A stretch of DNA of 64,000 bases from Georgenia subflava (lineage in GTDB: Bacteria > Actinomycetota > Actinomycetes > Actinomycetales > Actinomycetaceae). A program made the translations under genes and the position numbers. The stretch lies in assembly GCF_009193155.1 (NCBI RefSeq), contig NZ_VUKD01000006.1, positions 1 to 64,000 on the forward strand, given 5' to 3'. Below the pieces are notes generated by a model. The model made no database searches, had not been told where the DNA came from, and saw only the letters and a list, made by a program, of their open reading frames with translations. This document shows positions 53,462 to 62,222 of this stretch, one piece after another; position 1 is the first letter of the stretch; the number at the start of each line of letters is the position of its first letter.

Positions 53462-55036
53462 ATGACCCCCACAGACCGCCAGATCCCGCCCGCCGCGCAG
53501 CACGAGCCGGTGCCCGGCGACCAGGAGGCGGCCGAGGACGTCGTAGCGCGCATCCTCGCCCGGGCCGGCAGCTCGGTCCGGTCGACGGAGGGCACCGCCC
53601 TCCAGGCGGGAGGGGACGCCGGGCACGACCTGGACGGCGAGCAGCTCGACCGCGAGGAGCGTGCCGCGCTGCGCCGGGTCGGCGGGCTGTCCACCGAGCT
53701 CGAGGACGTCACCGAGGTCGAGTACAGGCAGCTGCGGCTCGAGCGCGTGGTCCTCGTCGGGATCTGGTCGACGGGCACCGCGGAGATGGCCGAGGTGTCC
53801 CTGCGCGAGCTCGCCGCCCTGGCCGAGACCGCCGGGTCGCAGGTCCTGGACGGGCTCCTCCAGCGGCGGGTCACGCCGGACCCGGGCACCTACCTCGGCT
53901 CGGGCAAGGCCGCGGAGCTCGCCGAGCTCGTCGCCTCCTCCGGCGCCGACACGGTCATCGTCGACGGCGAGCTGTCCCCCTCCCAGCGGCGCAGCCTGGA
54001 GGACATCGTCAAGGTCAAGGTCATCGACCGCACCGCCCTGATCCTCGACATCTTCGCCCAGCACGCCAAGTCCCGGGAGGGCAAGGCCCAGGTCGAGCTC
54101 GCGCAGCTCGAGTACCTCCTTCCCCGCCTGCGTGGCTGGGGCGAGTCGATGTCCCGGCAGGCCGGTGGCCGGGTCGCCGGCGGTGAGGGCATCGGCTCCC
54201 GCGGGCCCGGTGAGACGAAGATCGAGCTGGACCGACGCCGCATCCGCACCCGGATGGCCAAGCTGCGGCGCCAGATCAAGGAGATGGCACCGGCCCGGGA
54301 GACCAAGCGCGGCTCACGCCGCCAGAACAAGATCCCGTCCGTCGCCATCGCCGGCTACACCAACGCGGGGAAGTCGTCCTTGCTCAACCGGCTCACCGGG
54401 GCCGGGGTCCTCGTGCAGAACGCGCTCTTCGCCACGCTCGACCCGACCGTGCGCCGGGCCACGACGCCGGACGGACGCGCCTACACCCTGGCCGACACCG
54501 TCGGCTTCGTCCGCTCCCTGCCCACCGAGCTGGTCGAGGCGTTCCGCTCCACGCTCGAGGAGGTCGCCGAGGCAGATCTGCTCCTGCACGTGGTCGACGC
54601 CGCCCACCCCGACCCCGAGGGGCAGGTCCGGGCGGTGCGGGCCGTCATCGCCGACATCCCGGGCGGGGAGGACGTGCCCGAGCTCGTCGTGCTGAACAAG
54701 GCCGACCTCGCCGCACCCGAGGACCTCGCCGCCCTGCGCACCAGGTACCCGGGCGCCGTCGCCGTCTCGGCCCGCACGGGCGCCGGCGTGGAGGACCTGA
54801 CCGAGCGCATCGCCGAGATGCTGCCCCGTCCCGAGGAGGAGGTCGACCTGGTCGTGCCCTACTCGCGCGGCGACCTCGTCTCCCGGGCGCACACCGACGG
54901 CGAGATCCTCGCCGAGGTGTACGTCGAGGGCGGCACCCGGCTGCACGCCCGGGTCGCCCCCGAGCTCGCCGCGGACCTGCGCGCGGCCACGACGGCCGGC
55001 GACAGCGTCGCGCCCGCGGCCCGCTCGGCCTCCTGA
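53462..55036 (+). CDS. hflX: Ribosome-associated GTPase HflX
   Basis: A 524-residue GTPase that splits stalled ribosomes under stress. The N-terminal HflX domain (about residues 95-290) includes DPGTYLGSGKAAELAEL and GRVAGGEGIGSRGPGETKIE; a coiled linker (RRRIRTRMAKLRRQI) precedes the G domain with P-loop GYTNAGKSSLLN, switch DTVGFVRSLP and NKADL. A long N-terminal extension of about 90 residues is typical of actinobacteria. GGAAGGAC precedes the ATG. dinG starts at an overlapping TGATG. Confidence 0.94.
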   Translation: MTPTDRQIPPAAQHEPVPGDQEAAEDVVARILARAGSSVRSTEGTALQAGGDAGHDLDGEQLDREERAALRRVGGLSTELEDVTEVEYRQLRLERVVLVGIWSTGTAEMAEVSLRELAALAETAGSQVLDGLLQRRVTPDPGTYLGSGKAAELAELVASSGADTVIVDGELSPSQRRSLEDIVKVKVIDRTALILDIFAQHAKSREGKAQVELAQLEYLLPRLRGWGESMSRQAGGRVAGGEGIGSRGPGETKIELDRRRIRTRMAKLRRQIKEMAPARETKRGSRRQNKIPSVAIAGYTNAGKSSLLNRLTGAGVLVQNALFATLDPTVRRATTPDGRAYTLADTVGFVRSLPTELVEAFRSTLEEVAEADLLLHVVDAAHPDPEGQVRAVRAVIADIPGGEDVPELVVLNKADLAAPEDLAALRTRYPGAVAVSARTGAGVEDLTERIAEMLPRPEEEVDLVVPYSRGDLVSRAHTDGEILAEVYVEGGTRLHARVAPELAADLRAATTAGDSVAPAARSAS

Positions 55037-57066
55037 TGGCCGCGCCCGACACCGCCACCCTCCTCGCCGACGCCGTCACCGCCCTGGGCGGCAGCCCTCG
55101 CGAGGGCCAGCAACGCATGGCCGAGGCGGTGACACGGGCCCTCGAGGAGGAGAAGCACCTCCTCGTGCAGGCGGGCACGGGCACGGGGAAGTCGCTGGCC
55201 TACCTCGTCCCCGTCCTCGCGCACGCCGTCAGCACCGGCAGACGGGCCGTCATCTCCACCGCCACCCTCGCGCTGCAGCGTCAGGTCCTCGTCCACGACG
55301 CACCCCGCGTCGCGGACGTGGTCGCGGCCCGCACCGGCAGCCGGCCCGACGTCGCGCTCCTCAAGGGCTGGCACAACTACCTGTGCAAGCACAAGGTCGC
55401 CGGCGGCTACCCGGCGGACGAGGAGCCGGGGCTCTTCTCCGCCTCCGCCGCGACCGGCGTGGACCCGGCGGCCCCCACGCCCGACGTGCCGCAGCCCGCC
55501 GCGGCGGCCGCCGGGGACCGTGGCTCTCTCGGGGAGCAGGTCCTGCGGCTGCGCGCGTGGGCGGAGGAGACGGACACCGGCGACCGTGACGATCTCGTCC
55601 CCGGCGTGAGCGAGCGCGCATGGCGTCAGGTGTCGGTGACGAAGATGGAGTGCCTGGGCGGCAGGTGCCCCATGCTCGCCGAGTGCTTCCCGGAGGCGGC
55701 CCGCCAGTCCGCCCGCGACGCCGACGTCGTGGTGACCAACCACGCCATGCTCGGCATCGCGGCGTCCGGCTCACCGAACGTGCTGCCGGAGCACGACGTG
55801 CTCGTCGTCGACGAGGCCCACGAGCTGGCGGACCGGGTCACCGCCCAGTCGACCGGTGAGCTCAGCGCCGGCGTGGTCGAGCGCACCGCACGCCTGGCCC
55901 GCCGGCACGCCGGCGTCAACCTCGACAGCCTCGACGCGGCGGCAGCCGCCCTTCGTGCCCGGCTCGAGGTCGTCCCGGACGGCCGGCTGCCGGACGGGTT
56001 GCCTGCCGGGCTGCGTGACGCCGTCGTCCTGGTCGAGGCCGGCTCGCGAGAGGCGATCGGCGCGATGAAGCCTGAGGCAGGCGCAGGCGCCGACGACGCC
56101 GGCGCCCGGGCGATGGCCCGCTCCGCCATGGTGATCCTGCACGAGGTGGCCGAGCGGCTCCTCGGCGACGGCGTGGCGCAGCGCCGGGACGTGCTGTGGT
56201 GCGAGCGGCCCCGCGGCGGGATGGAGCAGCCCCGGCTGCGTCTGGCCCCGCTCGATGTCGCCGGCTCCGTCGCCGGCGGGCTGCTCGAGGGGCGCGCGGC
56301 GGTGCTGACCTCGGCCACCCTGACCCTGGGCGGCACCTTCGACCCGATGGCCCGTGCACTCGGCCTGCCGCTGGACACACAGACTCCGTGGACGGGGCTC
56401 GACGTCGGCTCACCGTTCGACTACCCCCGCCAGGGCATCCTCTACATCGCCCGGCACCTGCCGCCGCCCGGCAGGGACGGCACGAGCGAGCAGAGCCTGG
56501 ACGAGCTCGTGGAGCTGGTGCGGGCCGCGGGCGGCGCGACCCTCGGCCTCTTCTCCTCGCGGCGGGCCGCCGAGGCCGCGGCCGAGCGGCTGCGCGCCGA
56601 GCTCGACACCCCGGTGCTCTGCCAGGGGGACGACCAGCTCCCCACCCTGGTCCGTGCCTTCGCCGCCGACGAGGCGACCAGCCTCGTGGGCACGCTGTCG
56701 CTCTGGCAGGGCGTGGACGTGCCCGGCCCCACGTGTCGCCTGGTGGTCATCGACCGCATCCCGTTCCCGAGGCCGGACGACCCGGTGAAGGCGGCCCGCT
56801 CCGAGGTGGTCGCGGCCGCCGGCGGCAACGGATTCATGTCGGTGGCCGCGACGCACGCGGCCCTCCTGCTCGCCCAGGGCGCGGGCCGCCTCGTGCGCAC
56901 CACCGCCGACCGGGGTGTCGTCGCCGTGCTCGACCCCCGTCTCGCCACGGCGCGCTACGGCACGTTCCTCACCCGCTCGATGCCGCCCCTGTGGCGCACG
57001 CACGACGGCGAGGTCGCCCGCGGGGCCCTGCGCCGGCTGGCTGCCGCCACCTCCGCGCTCGCCTAG
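55036..57066 (+). CDS. dinG: DinG/XPD-family ATP-dependent DNA helicase
   Basis: A 676-residue superfamily 2 helicase with an iron-sulfur domain. Walker A is AGTGTGKSLAYL, the Q region is REGQQRMAEAV, and the DEAH box is VVDEAHEL. Fe-S cysteines are likely C116 (NYLCKHK) and those in MECLGGRCPMLAECF. Motif VI includes QGAGRLVRTTADRG. It unwinds 5'-overhang substrates, D-loops or RNA-DNA hybrids in repair. Its ATG overlaps the hflX stop. No LexA box is visible nearby, so it may not be SOS-controlled here. Confidence 0.93.
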   Translation: MAAPDTATLLADAVTALGGSPREGQQRMAEAVTRALEEEKHLLVQAGTGTGKSLAYLVPVLAHAVSTGRRAVISTATLALQRQVLVHDAPRVADVVAARTGSRPDVALLKGWHNYLCKHKVAGGYPADEEPGLFSASAATGVDPAAPTPDVPQPAAAAAGDRGSLGEQVLRLRAWAEETDTGDRDDLVPGVSERAWRQVSVTKMECLGGRCPMLAECFPEAARQSARDADVVVTNHAMLGIAASGSPNVLPEHDVLVVDEAHELADRVTAQSTGELSAGVVERTARLARRHAGVNLDSLDAAAAALRARLEVVPDGRLPDGLPAGLRDAVVLVEAGSREAIGAMKPEAGAGADDAGARAMARSAMVILHEVAERLLGDGVAQRRDVLWCERPRGGMEQPRLRLAPLDVAGSVAGGLLEGRAAVLTSATLTLGGTFDPMARALGLPLDTQTPWTGLDVGSPFDYPRQGILYIARHLPPPGRDGTSEQSLDELVELVRAAGGATLGLFSSRRAAEAAAERLRAELDTPVLCQGDDQLPTLVRAFAADEATSLVGTLSLWQGVDVPGPTCRLVVIDRIPFPRPDDPVKAARSEVVAAAGGNGFMSVAATHAALLLAQGAGRLVRTTADRGVVAVLDPRLATARYGTFLTRSMPPLWRTHDGEVARGALRRLAAATSALA

Positions 57067-57110
57067 GGTGTGCTGAGGGCGACCGGCACGTAACAGTCAG
57101 GAGAGTGGTC

Positions 57111-58118
57111 ATGGGGCAGACCGAGGTGGGTGGGCGTACCGAGCTCCTGGGGGAGGGGCGCACCACCGAGCGGCGCCCCAGCAAGGTCGCCATCGTCGGC
57201 GCCGGGGTGGTCGGGTCCACCCTGGCGTACGCATGCCTGCTGCGCGGGGCCGCCCGGGAGGTCGTCCTCTTCGACCAGAACAGGGCCAAGGTCGAGGCCG
57301 AGGCGCTCGACATCGCGCACGGCATCCAGTTCACCCCCATGGGAACCGTCGCAGGCTCCGACGACGTCGCCATCTGCGCCGACGCCGACGTCGTCATCAT
57401 CACCGCCGGCGCCAAGCAGAGGCCCGGCCAGTCCCGCCTCGACCTCGCCGGCGCGACCATCGACATCATGCGCGACCTGCTGCCCCAGCTGGTCGACGTC
57501 GCCCCGCGCGCCACCTACGTGATGGTGGCGAACCCCGTCGACGTCGTCACGTACGCGGGGCTGAAGATCTCCGGCCTCCCGGAGAACCAGTTCTTCGGCT
57601 CGGGCACGGTGCTGGACACCTCACGGCTGCGGTATCTGGTCGCCCGTGAGTGCGGCGTCGCCGTGCAGAACGTGCACGCCTACGTCGCCGGCGAGCACGG
57701 CGACTCCGAGATCCCGCTGTGGAGCTCGGCCATGATCGGCGCCGTGCCGCTCCTGCAGTGGGGGCAGACGGTCGACGGCGGCCTGCTCGACGAGGCGGTC
57801 CGGGGCCGGATCGCCGCCGAGGTCGTGGAGTCCGCCTACCGGATCATCTCTGGCAAGGGCGCGACCAACTACGCCATCGGGCTCGCGGTCGTCCGGATCA
57901 TCGAGGCCGTCCTGCGTGACGAGCACCGGGTGCTGTCGGTCTCGTCCCTGCTCGAGGACTACCTCGAGATCTCCGACGTGTGCCTCTCGGTGCCCAGCGT
58001 CGTCGCGCAGGACGGCGTCGGCCGCCGCCTCGTGCCGGTCGTCACCGAGGTCGAGCGGTCCGGCCTGCAGCGCAGCGCGGAGTCGGTGCGCGCGGTGATC
58101 AAGCGATTCGGGTTCTAA
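57111..58118 (+). CDS. ldh: L-lactate dehydrogenase
   Basis: A 335-residue NAD-dependent enzyme interconverting pyruvate and L-lactate. The Rossmann motif is VAIVGAGVVGSTLAYA, the substrate loop has GAKQRPGQSRLDL with the lactate-specifying Gln, and the catalytic histidine is in GEHGDSEIPLW. An N-terminal extension of about 20 residues precedes the fold. ATG 57111 has AGGAGAG upstream; an in-frame GTG two codons earlier is possible. A TnpB element begins directly after the stop. Confidence 0.93.
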   Translation: MGQTEVGGRTELLGEGRTTERRPSKVAIVGAGVVGSTLAYACLLRGAAREVVLFDQNRAKVEAEALDIAHGIQFTPMGTVAGSDDVAICADADVVIITAGAKQRPGQSRLDLAGATIDIMRDLLPQLVDVAPRATYVMVANPVDVVTYAGLKISGLPENQFFGSGTVLDTSRLRYLVARECGVAVQNVHAYVAGEHGDSEIPLWSSAMIGAVPLLQWGQTVDGGLLDEAVRGRIAAEVVESAYRIISGKGATNYAIGLAVVRIIEAVLRDEHRVLSVSSLLEDYLEISDVCLSVPSVVAQDGVGRRLVPVVTEVERSGLQRSAESVRAVIKRFGF

Positions 58119-58119
58119 A

Positions 58120-58260
58120 GCGTGTCTCTCAATCGTGGTTGAGGGGCACCGCCCTTCTCGGGCGTCCGGGCTCAGACCGGTGTGGTGGTCTGGGGTCCGG
58201 TTCCCACGTCGTCCGGGCTGGTTTCGCCTGCGCTGGTGCGCGGGCCAGAGCCGTCCCGTC
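58120..58260 (-). ncRNA. Possible TnpB guide RNA (omega RNA) scaffold
   Basis: In TnpB elements the guide RNA overlaps the 3' end of tnpB and runs into the transposon end. Here the minus strand downstream of the tnpB stop contains the hairpin GCCC-GAGAA-GGGC (58151-58163) and CTCAA-CCACGA-TTGAG (58128-58143) next to the putative element end. The RNA boundaries and the guide segment are inferred, not seen. Confidence 0.3.
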
Positions 58261-59626
58261 GGTGGGCGTTGGTCACGGGGCCGTCTGCTTGACGGTCCCC
58301 GGCCAGGGCTGCCGGGCCACGGGTGTGGTCGGTGGCCCAGGCGGCGAGGTTGGCGGCGGCGTTGAGGTCGCGGTCGATGACCAGTCCGCACACCACGCAC
58401 CGGTAGACCCGGACGGCGAGGGTGAGGTCCTTGTCGTGGTGGCCGCAGCCGCTGCAGGTCTTCGACGAGGCAAACCACCTGTCCACGTGGAGGACCTGGC
58501 CGCCGGCCCAGGCCTGCTTGTAGGTGATCTGTCGGGCCAGCTCGCCCCAGGCGGCGTCGGAGATCGCGGCGGCGAGGTGGTGGTTGGTCAGCATTCCCGC
58601 GATGTTGAGGTCTTCGAGGGCGAGCCGGTCGTGGGTCTTGACCAGCGCACCGGAGACCTGGTGCAAGAAGTGGAGCCGACGTGCCCGCACGCGGGCGTGA
58701 TGACGAGCCAGTCGGGCGGCCGCCCGGGCCCGGTTCGATGATCCTTTCTGTTTTCGAGCCACGGCCCGGGACAGCCGACGGGTCTGTCGTGCCGCGGTCT
58801 TGAGCGCCCTGGGGGCGTCGTCGACACGCAGCATCTGCTCACCCTCGGCGGTGGCGGCGACGACCAGGGCGGTCAGGCCCCGGTCCACGCCCACCCACCC
58901 CGAGGTGTCGTCGCCCGCCCGAGTGCGGTGCTGGACGTCCGGGTGGAGGTCGGCGGCCTCGACCGTGAGCGCGATCCACCACCGCCCCGCACCACGGGAG
59001 ACGGTCGCGAACAGGATGCGGGCGCGGCCCTTGGCGATCATCCGACGCAGCCGCCGGGTGTCGTCACGGACGCGCAACGTCCCGATCTTCGGCAACGTCA
59101 CCTGCCGGGCACGATCGCCACCGACCCGGATCCCGGCACGAGCACCGGAGACCTTGTTCCGTACCCGGAACGACCCGGTCGTGGTCTTCTTCTTGAACCG
59201 CGGGTGCCGGGCCCTGCGCCCCGCCCCGCCGCCCTGGCCGCTGTCGGTCCACGCACTCAGCGCGCGGCCCAGATCGACCGCAGCCTCCTCGAACACCTGC
59301 GCCAGAACCTCGGTCCGCCATGCCAGCCCGGTGGTCTCGACCTCGACCACACCGCCGGTGTCGACGACGAACCGGCGCCCGGCCCCGGGGGAGCGTTTCC
59401 ACGCGTTGAACGCATTGATCAGGTCGAACCCCGACCACGGCACCGCAGCACCGACATCGGCGGCGTACTCGCCTTTGTGGGCGCCGCCACGACCTGCCCT
59501 GGCGTTGAGATGGAGCCGCAGACACTGGTTGTACGCGAACCTGGCCGCACCCACATGCCGCGACAGCACCCGCTCCTGCTCGACCGTCGGATCGAGACAG
59601 AAACGAAACGTCGTATGCCTACCCAC
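58172..59626 (-). CDS. tnpB: TnpB RNA-guided endonuclease (transposon-encoded)
   Basis: A 484-residue protein with an N-terminal helical/OrfB domain (RHTTFRFCLDPTVEQERVL) and a RuvC-like nuclease. The acidic residues are intact: D248 (GWVGVDRGL), E338 (LALEDLN) and D418/D420 (DRDLNAAANL). The zinc finger is CSGCGHH (C391, C394) and YRCVVCG (C410, C413). Relatives cut DNA using a guide RNA from the transposon end. The GTG at 59626 fits the family N terminus; an upstream ATG at 59746 would add 40 unrelated residues. A 60-residue polar tail follows the nuclease. Confidence 0.88.
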   Translation of the reverse strand: MGRHTTFRFCLDPTVEQERVLSRHVGAARFAYNQCLRLHLNARAGRGGAHKGEYAADVGAAVPWSGFDLINAFNAWKRSPGAGRRFVVDTGGVVEVETTGLAWRTEVLAQVFEEAAVDLGRALSAWTDSGQGGGAGRRARHPRFKKKTTTGSFRVRNKVSGARAGIRVGGDRARQVTLPKIGTLRVRDDTRRLRRMIAKGRARILFATVSRGAGRWWIALTVEAADLHPDVQHRTRAGDDTSGWVGVDRGLTALVVAATAEGEQMLRVDDAPRALKTAARQTRRLSRAVARKQKGSSNRARAAARLARHHARVRARRLHFLHQVSGALVKTHDRLALEDLNIAGMLTNHHLAAAISDAAWGELARQITYKQAWAGGQVLHVDRWFASSKTCSGCGHHDKDLTLAVRVYRCVVCGLVIDRDLNAAANLAAWATDHTRGPAALAGDRQADGPVTNAHRRDGSGPRTSAGETSPDDVGTGPQTTTPV

Positions 59627-59782
59627 ACCACGAACGCTGCCAGGACCCACCCACAACACCGATCCGCTCTCCACACAGGCGGGCCCGACACCCAGTCCAC
59701 AGGCCCCGCGCGAACCAGGACGATGACACGGCCCCTCCCCGAGCACGACGCGACGAGGACGGCTAAGGAGACGTGCCCTAGA

Positions 59783-60478
59783 TCACAGGCTGCGCAGCAC
59801 GGTCACGACGCGGCCGAGCACCTGGGCCTCGTCGCCGGCGATCGGCGAGAAGGCCGGGTTCTGCGGCAGCAGCCACACGTGCCCGTCCCTGCGCTGGAAG
59901 GTCTTGACGGTGGCCTCGCCGTCGAGCATCGCCGCGACGATCTCACCGTTCTCGGCGACCGGCTGGCGCCGCACGACGACCCAGTCGCCGTCGCAGATCG
60001 CGGCGTCGACCATCGACTCCCCGACCACTCTCAGCAGGAACAGCTCACCGTCGCCGACGAGCTGGCGCGGCAGCGGGAAGACGTCCTCGACGGCCTGCTC
60101 GGCCAGGATCGGCCCGCCCGCTGCGATCCGCCCGACCACCGGGACGTAGGTCGGTGCCCCGGCGGCGAGCCCCTCGCCGTCCACGACCCCGAGCGGACCG
60201 GACGCGACGTCGCGCACGCCGTCGGTCAGCTCGATGGCCCGGGGGCGCTTCGGGTCCCGCCGCAGCAGGCCCTTGCGCTCGAGCACGCCGAGCTGGTGCT
60301 TGACGGAGGAGGGGCTCGTCAGCCCGACGGCCTGACCGATCTCGCGCATGCTCGGCGGGTACCCGCGGTCGGTCACCGCCGTGCGGATCGTCTCGAGGAT
60401 GAGGCGCTGACGCTCGGTCACCGCCCCGACGCCCGGCGCGTCCGGCTGCTCATTCGGGGTGTTCTCGACGCTGCTCAC
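59783..60478 (-). CDS. lexA: SOS repressor LexA
   Basis: A 231-residue repressor with an N-terminal winged HTH (residues 22-85: [21 protein letters not shown]) and a C-terminal S24 autoprotease domain. The cleavage site is A120-G121 ([10 protein letters not shown]), with catalytic S155 (VGESMVD) and K192 (ATVKTFQ). RecA filaments trigger self-cleavage. The GTG start has AGGAAGGAC upstream. It is divergent from the LysM gene and has a LexA box at 60600-60615 for autoregulation. Confidence 0.95.
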   Translation of the reverse strand: MSSVENTPNEQPDAPGVGAVTERQRLILETIRTAVTDRGYPPSMREIGQAVGLTSPSSVKHQLGVLERKGLLRRDPKRPRAIELTDGVRDVASGPLGVVDGEGLAAGAPTYVPVVGRIAAGGPILAEQAVEDVFPLPRQLVGDGELFLLRVVGESMVDAAICDGDWVVVRRQPVAENGEIVAAMLDGEATVKTFQRRDGHVWLLPQNPAFSPIAGDEAQVLGRVVTVLRSL

Positions 60479-60599
60479 GACGGCGGTCCTTCCTGGCGGG
60501 GTCGCCCGGTTCGGGGAGGCGGCCCGGTCACGGATCCGCCGATGTCAGTGGTCGCTGATGTGCTTCGTGGTGCCAGCGTAGGAGCGATCGGCCGGGATG

Positions 60600-60615
60600 C
60601 CAAACATCTGTTCGA
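60600..60615. promoter_or_regulatory. LexA (SOS) box in the lexA-LysM intergenic region
   Basis: CCAAACATCTGTTCGA matches TCGAAC-N4-GTTCGA with a perfect right half and two changes in the left half. It lies 122 bp upstream of the lexA start and 80 bp before the LysM gene, so it may serve lexA autoregulation. Confidence 0.65.
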
Positions 60616-60667
60616 CGGTGTGTCGACAACTCGGGGACTTGCCTCTACTGTGACGTACAGACGTTCT

Positions 60668-60683
60668 ACGAACAGCAGTTCGA
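60668..60683. promoter_or_regulatory. LexA (SOS) box before the LysM gene
   Basis: ACGAACAGCAGTTCGA matches the SOS consensus TCGAAC-N4-GTTCGA with a single mismatch (first base). It ends 11 nt before the LysM ATG and overlaps its ribosome binding site (GAGGGAG), a position suited to tight repression. Confidence 0.8.
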
Positions 60684-60694
60684 GGGAGATTGAC

Positions 60695-61195
60695 ATGAGT
60701 GCACTCGTGGTCCAGCCGACCTGGCAGCCCGCGCCTGCCCGCCCGACCCGCGGAAGCGCCGCCGGGGCGCCGGCGCGCGGCGCCCGGCGGGGCACCCTCC
60801 AGCTCGTCGGCCCCGGCTTCGTCCCGACGCCGGCACCATCCCGGGCACCCGTGGTCCGTCCGGTGCCCGCCGCTGCTGTCCGGACGGTCCCCACCTCCGC
60901 GCCGATGCGGCTGACGGTCCGTGGTCGTCGGGTGCTGGTCGTGCTCGCGCTGGTGATCGCCACGGCCATCTCGGTCGGCATCGGCGCCTGGATCGGCACC
61001 GCCGGTTCCTCCGGCTCCGCCGGTGAGGTGGTCACCGTGACGGTCGCGCCGGGAGAGACGCTGTGGACGGTCGCCGGTGCCGCGGCGGCGCCCGGCGACG
61101 ACGTGCGCGACGTCATCGCCGAGATCGCCGAGCTCAACAGCCTCGTGGGCGCCGACATCCGCGCCGGCCAGCAGCTGTTCGTCCCGGCCGGCTGA
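60695..61195 (+). CDS. SOS-linked membrane LysM protein (division suppressor candidate)
   Basis: A 166-residue protein: a cytoplasmic Pro/Ala/Arg-rich segment (1-78), one transmembrane helix (about 79-101) and an extracellular LysM domain (about 113-164, [14 protein letters not shown] to GQQLFVPAG). Divergence from lexA, a LexA box over its ribosome binding site, and this domain layout match the Rv2719c/DivS/YneA class of DNA-damage-induced cell division inhibitors. That function is inferred. LysM should bind peptidoglycan at the septum. No catalytic hydrolase domain is present. Confidence 0.85.
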   Translation: MSALVVQPTWQPAPARPTRGSAAGAPARGARRGTLQLVGPGFVPTPAPSRAPVVRPVPAAAVRTVPTSAPMRLTVRGRRVLVVLALVIATAISVGIGAWIGTAGSSGSAGEVVTVTVAPGETLWTVAGAAAAPGDDVRDVIAEIAELNSLVGADIRAGQQLFVPAG

Positions 61196-61415
61196 GCACT
61201 GCTCCGGGCGGATCGAGCAGGTGCGCGGCGAGCGGGATCCACGGCTCACGCGGACGCCCGCCGTGCTCCGGACGGCTGCGCCACCGGCTGCTTGCGCGCC
61301 GGGGGCGCCCGGACCTACGGTGCCTCAGGCGTCCGATCCGGTCGGCGCCGAGCCTGACCCGCCGCACCGTGGAGGGCAGGCCCGGGGCGCGACGGACGCA
61401 GGGAGGAGCTTCTCG

Positions 61416-62117
61416 GTGCACTGCCCGTTCTGCCGTCACGCCGACTCGCGGGTGATCGACTCGCGCACCGCCGAGGACGGCTCGGTGATCCGCCGGCGAC
61501 GGCAGTGCCCGTCCTGCGGGCGCCGCTTCTCCACCGTGGAGACGTCGAGCCTGACCGTCGTCAAGCGCTCCGGGGCCAGCGAGCCGTTCAGTCGCGACAA
61601 GGTGGTCGCCGGCGTGCGCAAGGCATGTCAGGGCCGTCCGGTCTCCGACGACGATCTCGCCCTGCTCGCGCAGCAGGTCGAGGAGGCCGTCCGTGCCTCC
61701 GGGGCCGCTCAGATCGACGCGCACGAGATCGGTCTCGCGATCCTGCGGCCGCTGCGCCGGCTCGACGAGGTGGCCTACCTGCGGTTCGCCAGCGTGTACT
61801 CGTCGTTCGCCAGCCTGGAGGACTTCGAGGACGCCATCGCTACCCTGCGCGCCGACCACGAGGAGCGTGCGGCGGGAGGCGACGCGGGCGCCGATGTCGA
61901 CGCCGCGGGTGCCGACGCCGTGCATCCCGCCGGTGCCGTGGCACCGGGCGGCACGCACGACGCCGACGTCTCGGGCACGGGTGCCCGTGCCGACGGCCGT
62001 GCGGGGACCGCGCACCTCGAGGAGGCGTCGGACGCCGACCAGTCTGCGGGACGGGGTCACGGAGGTTCCGCTAGCCTGGGCGCAGCCGTCGAGCCCGACC
62101 AGGCTCCGGCGCACTGA
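61416..62117 (+). CDS. nrdR: Transcriptional repressor NrdR with long tail
   Basis: A 233-residue regulator of ribonucleotide reductase genes. The zinc ribbon uses C3, C6, C31 and C34 (HCPFCRHAD and QCPSCGRRF), followed by an ATP-cone domain (residues about 46-136, [16 protein letters not shown]) that senses ATP/dATP. The family usually ends near residue 155; here about 75 extra residues, rich in Ala, Gly, Asp and His, follow. The GTG start is preceded by GGGAGGAG. No nrd genes are in the window. A strong hairpin follows the stop. Confidence 0.92.
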   Translation: MHCPFCRHADSRVIDSRTAEDGSVIRRRRQCPSCGRRFSTVETSSLTVVKRSGASEPFSRDKVVAGVRKACQGRPVSDDDLALLAQQVEEAVRASGAAQIDAHEIGLAILRPLRRLDEVAYLRFASVYSSFASLEDFEDAIATLRADHEERAAGGDAGADVDAAGADAVHPAGAVAPGGTHDADVSGTGARADGRAGTAHLEEASDADQSAGRGHGGSASLGAAVEPDQAPAH

Positions 62118-62119
62118 CT

Positions 62120-62159
62120 CCGTCGGTGGTGGCGGAGGGGAAGCCGCCACCACCGACGG
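62120..62159 (+). terminator. Strong hairpin terminator after nrdR
   Basis: A perfect 16-bp stem (62120-62135 with 62144-62159, CCGTCGGTGGTGGCGG and its complement) with an 8-nt loop starts 2 nt after the nrdR stop. Only TTAG follows, so it is a U-poor actinobacterial terminator. Confidence 0.85.
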
Positions 62160-62222
62160 TTAGCCCGACCGCCCCGTTCCGACCTGGCCCGGTGTGGGCA
62201 CGTAGCGTTAGCGTTCGTCGGC

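Larger units (their letters stand above)
58119..59782 (-). mobile_element. Solitary TnpB (IS605/IS607-type) element
   Basis: The element fills the gap between the ldh and lexA stops and carries only tnpB; no tnpA is present, so it would depend on a transposase in trans. The ends are not certain. The left end has GCGTGTCTCTC (58120-58130), and the right end, read on the minus strand, has GCACGTCTCC; 7 of 10 positions match as imperfect inverted termini. Hairpins at 58128-58143 and 58151-58163 resemble right-end structures of such elements. Confidence 0.5.

Noticed and set aside
55036-57066. LexA control of dinG
   Set aside because: No TCGAAC-N4-GTTCGA-like site is seen upstream of hflX or dinG; the gene is coupled to hflX.
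58119-59782. Complete autonomous IS605/IS607 element
   Set aside because: No tnpA (Y1 transposase or serine recombinase) is encoded on either side; ldh and lexA flank tnpB directly.
61196-61415. Cobalamin riboswitch or additional gene upstream of nrdR
   Set aside because: The 220-bp gap has no conserved B12-box and no reading frame with coding features.
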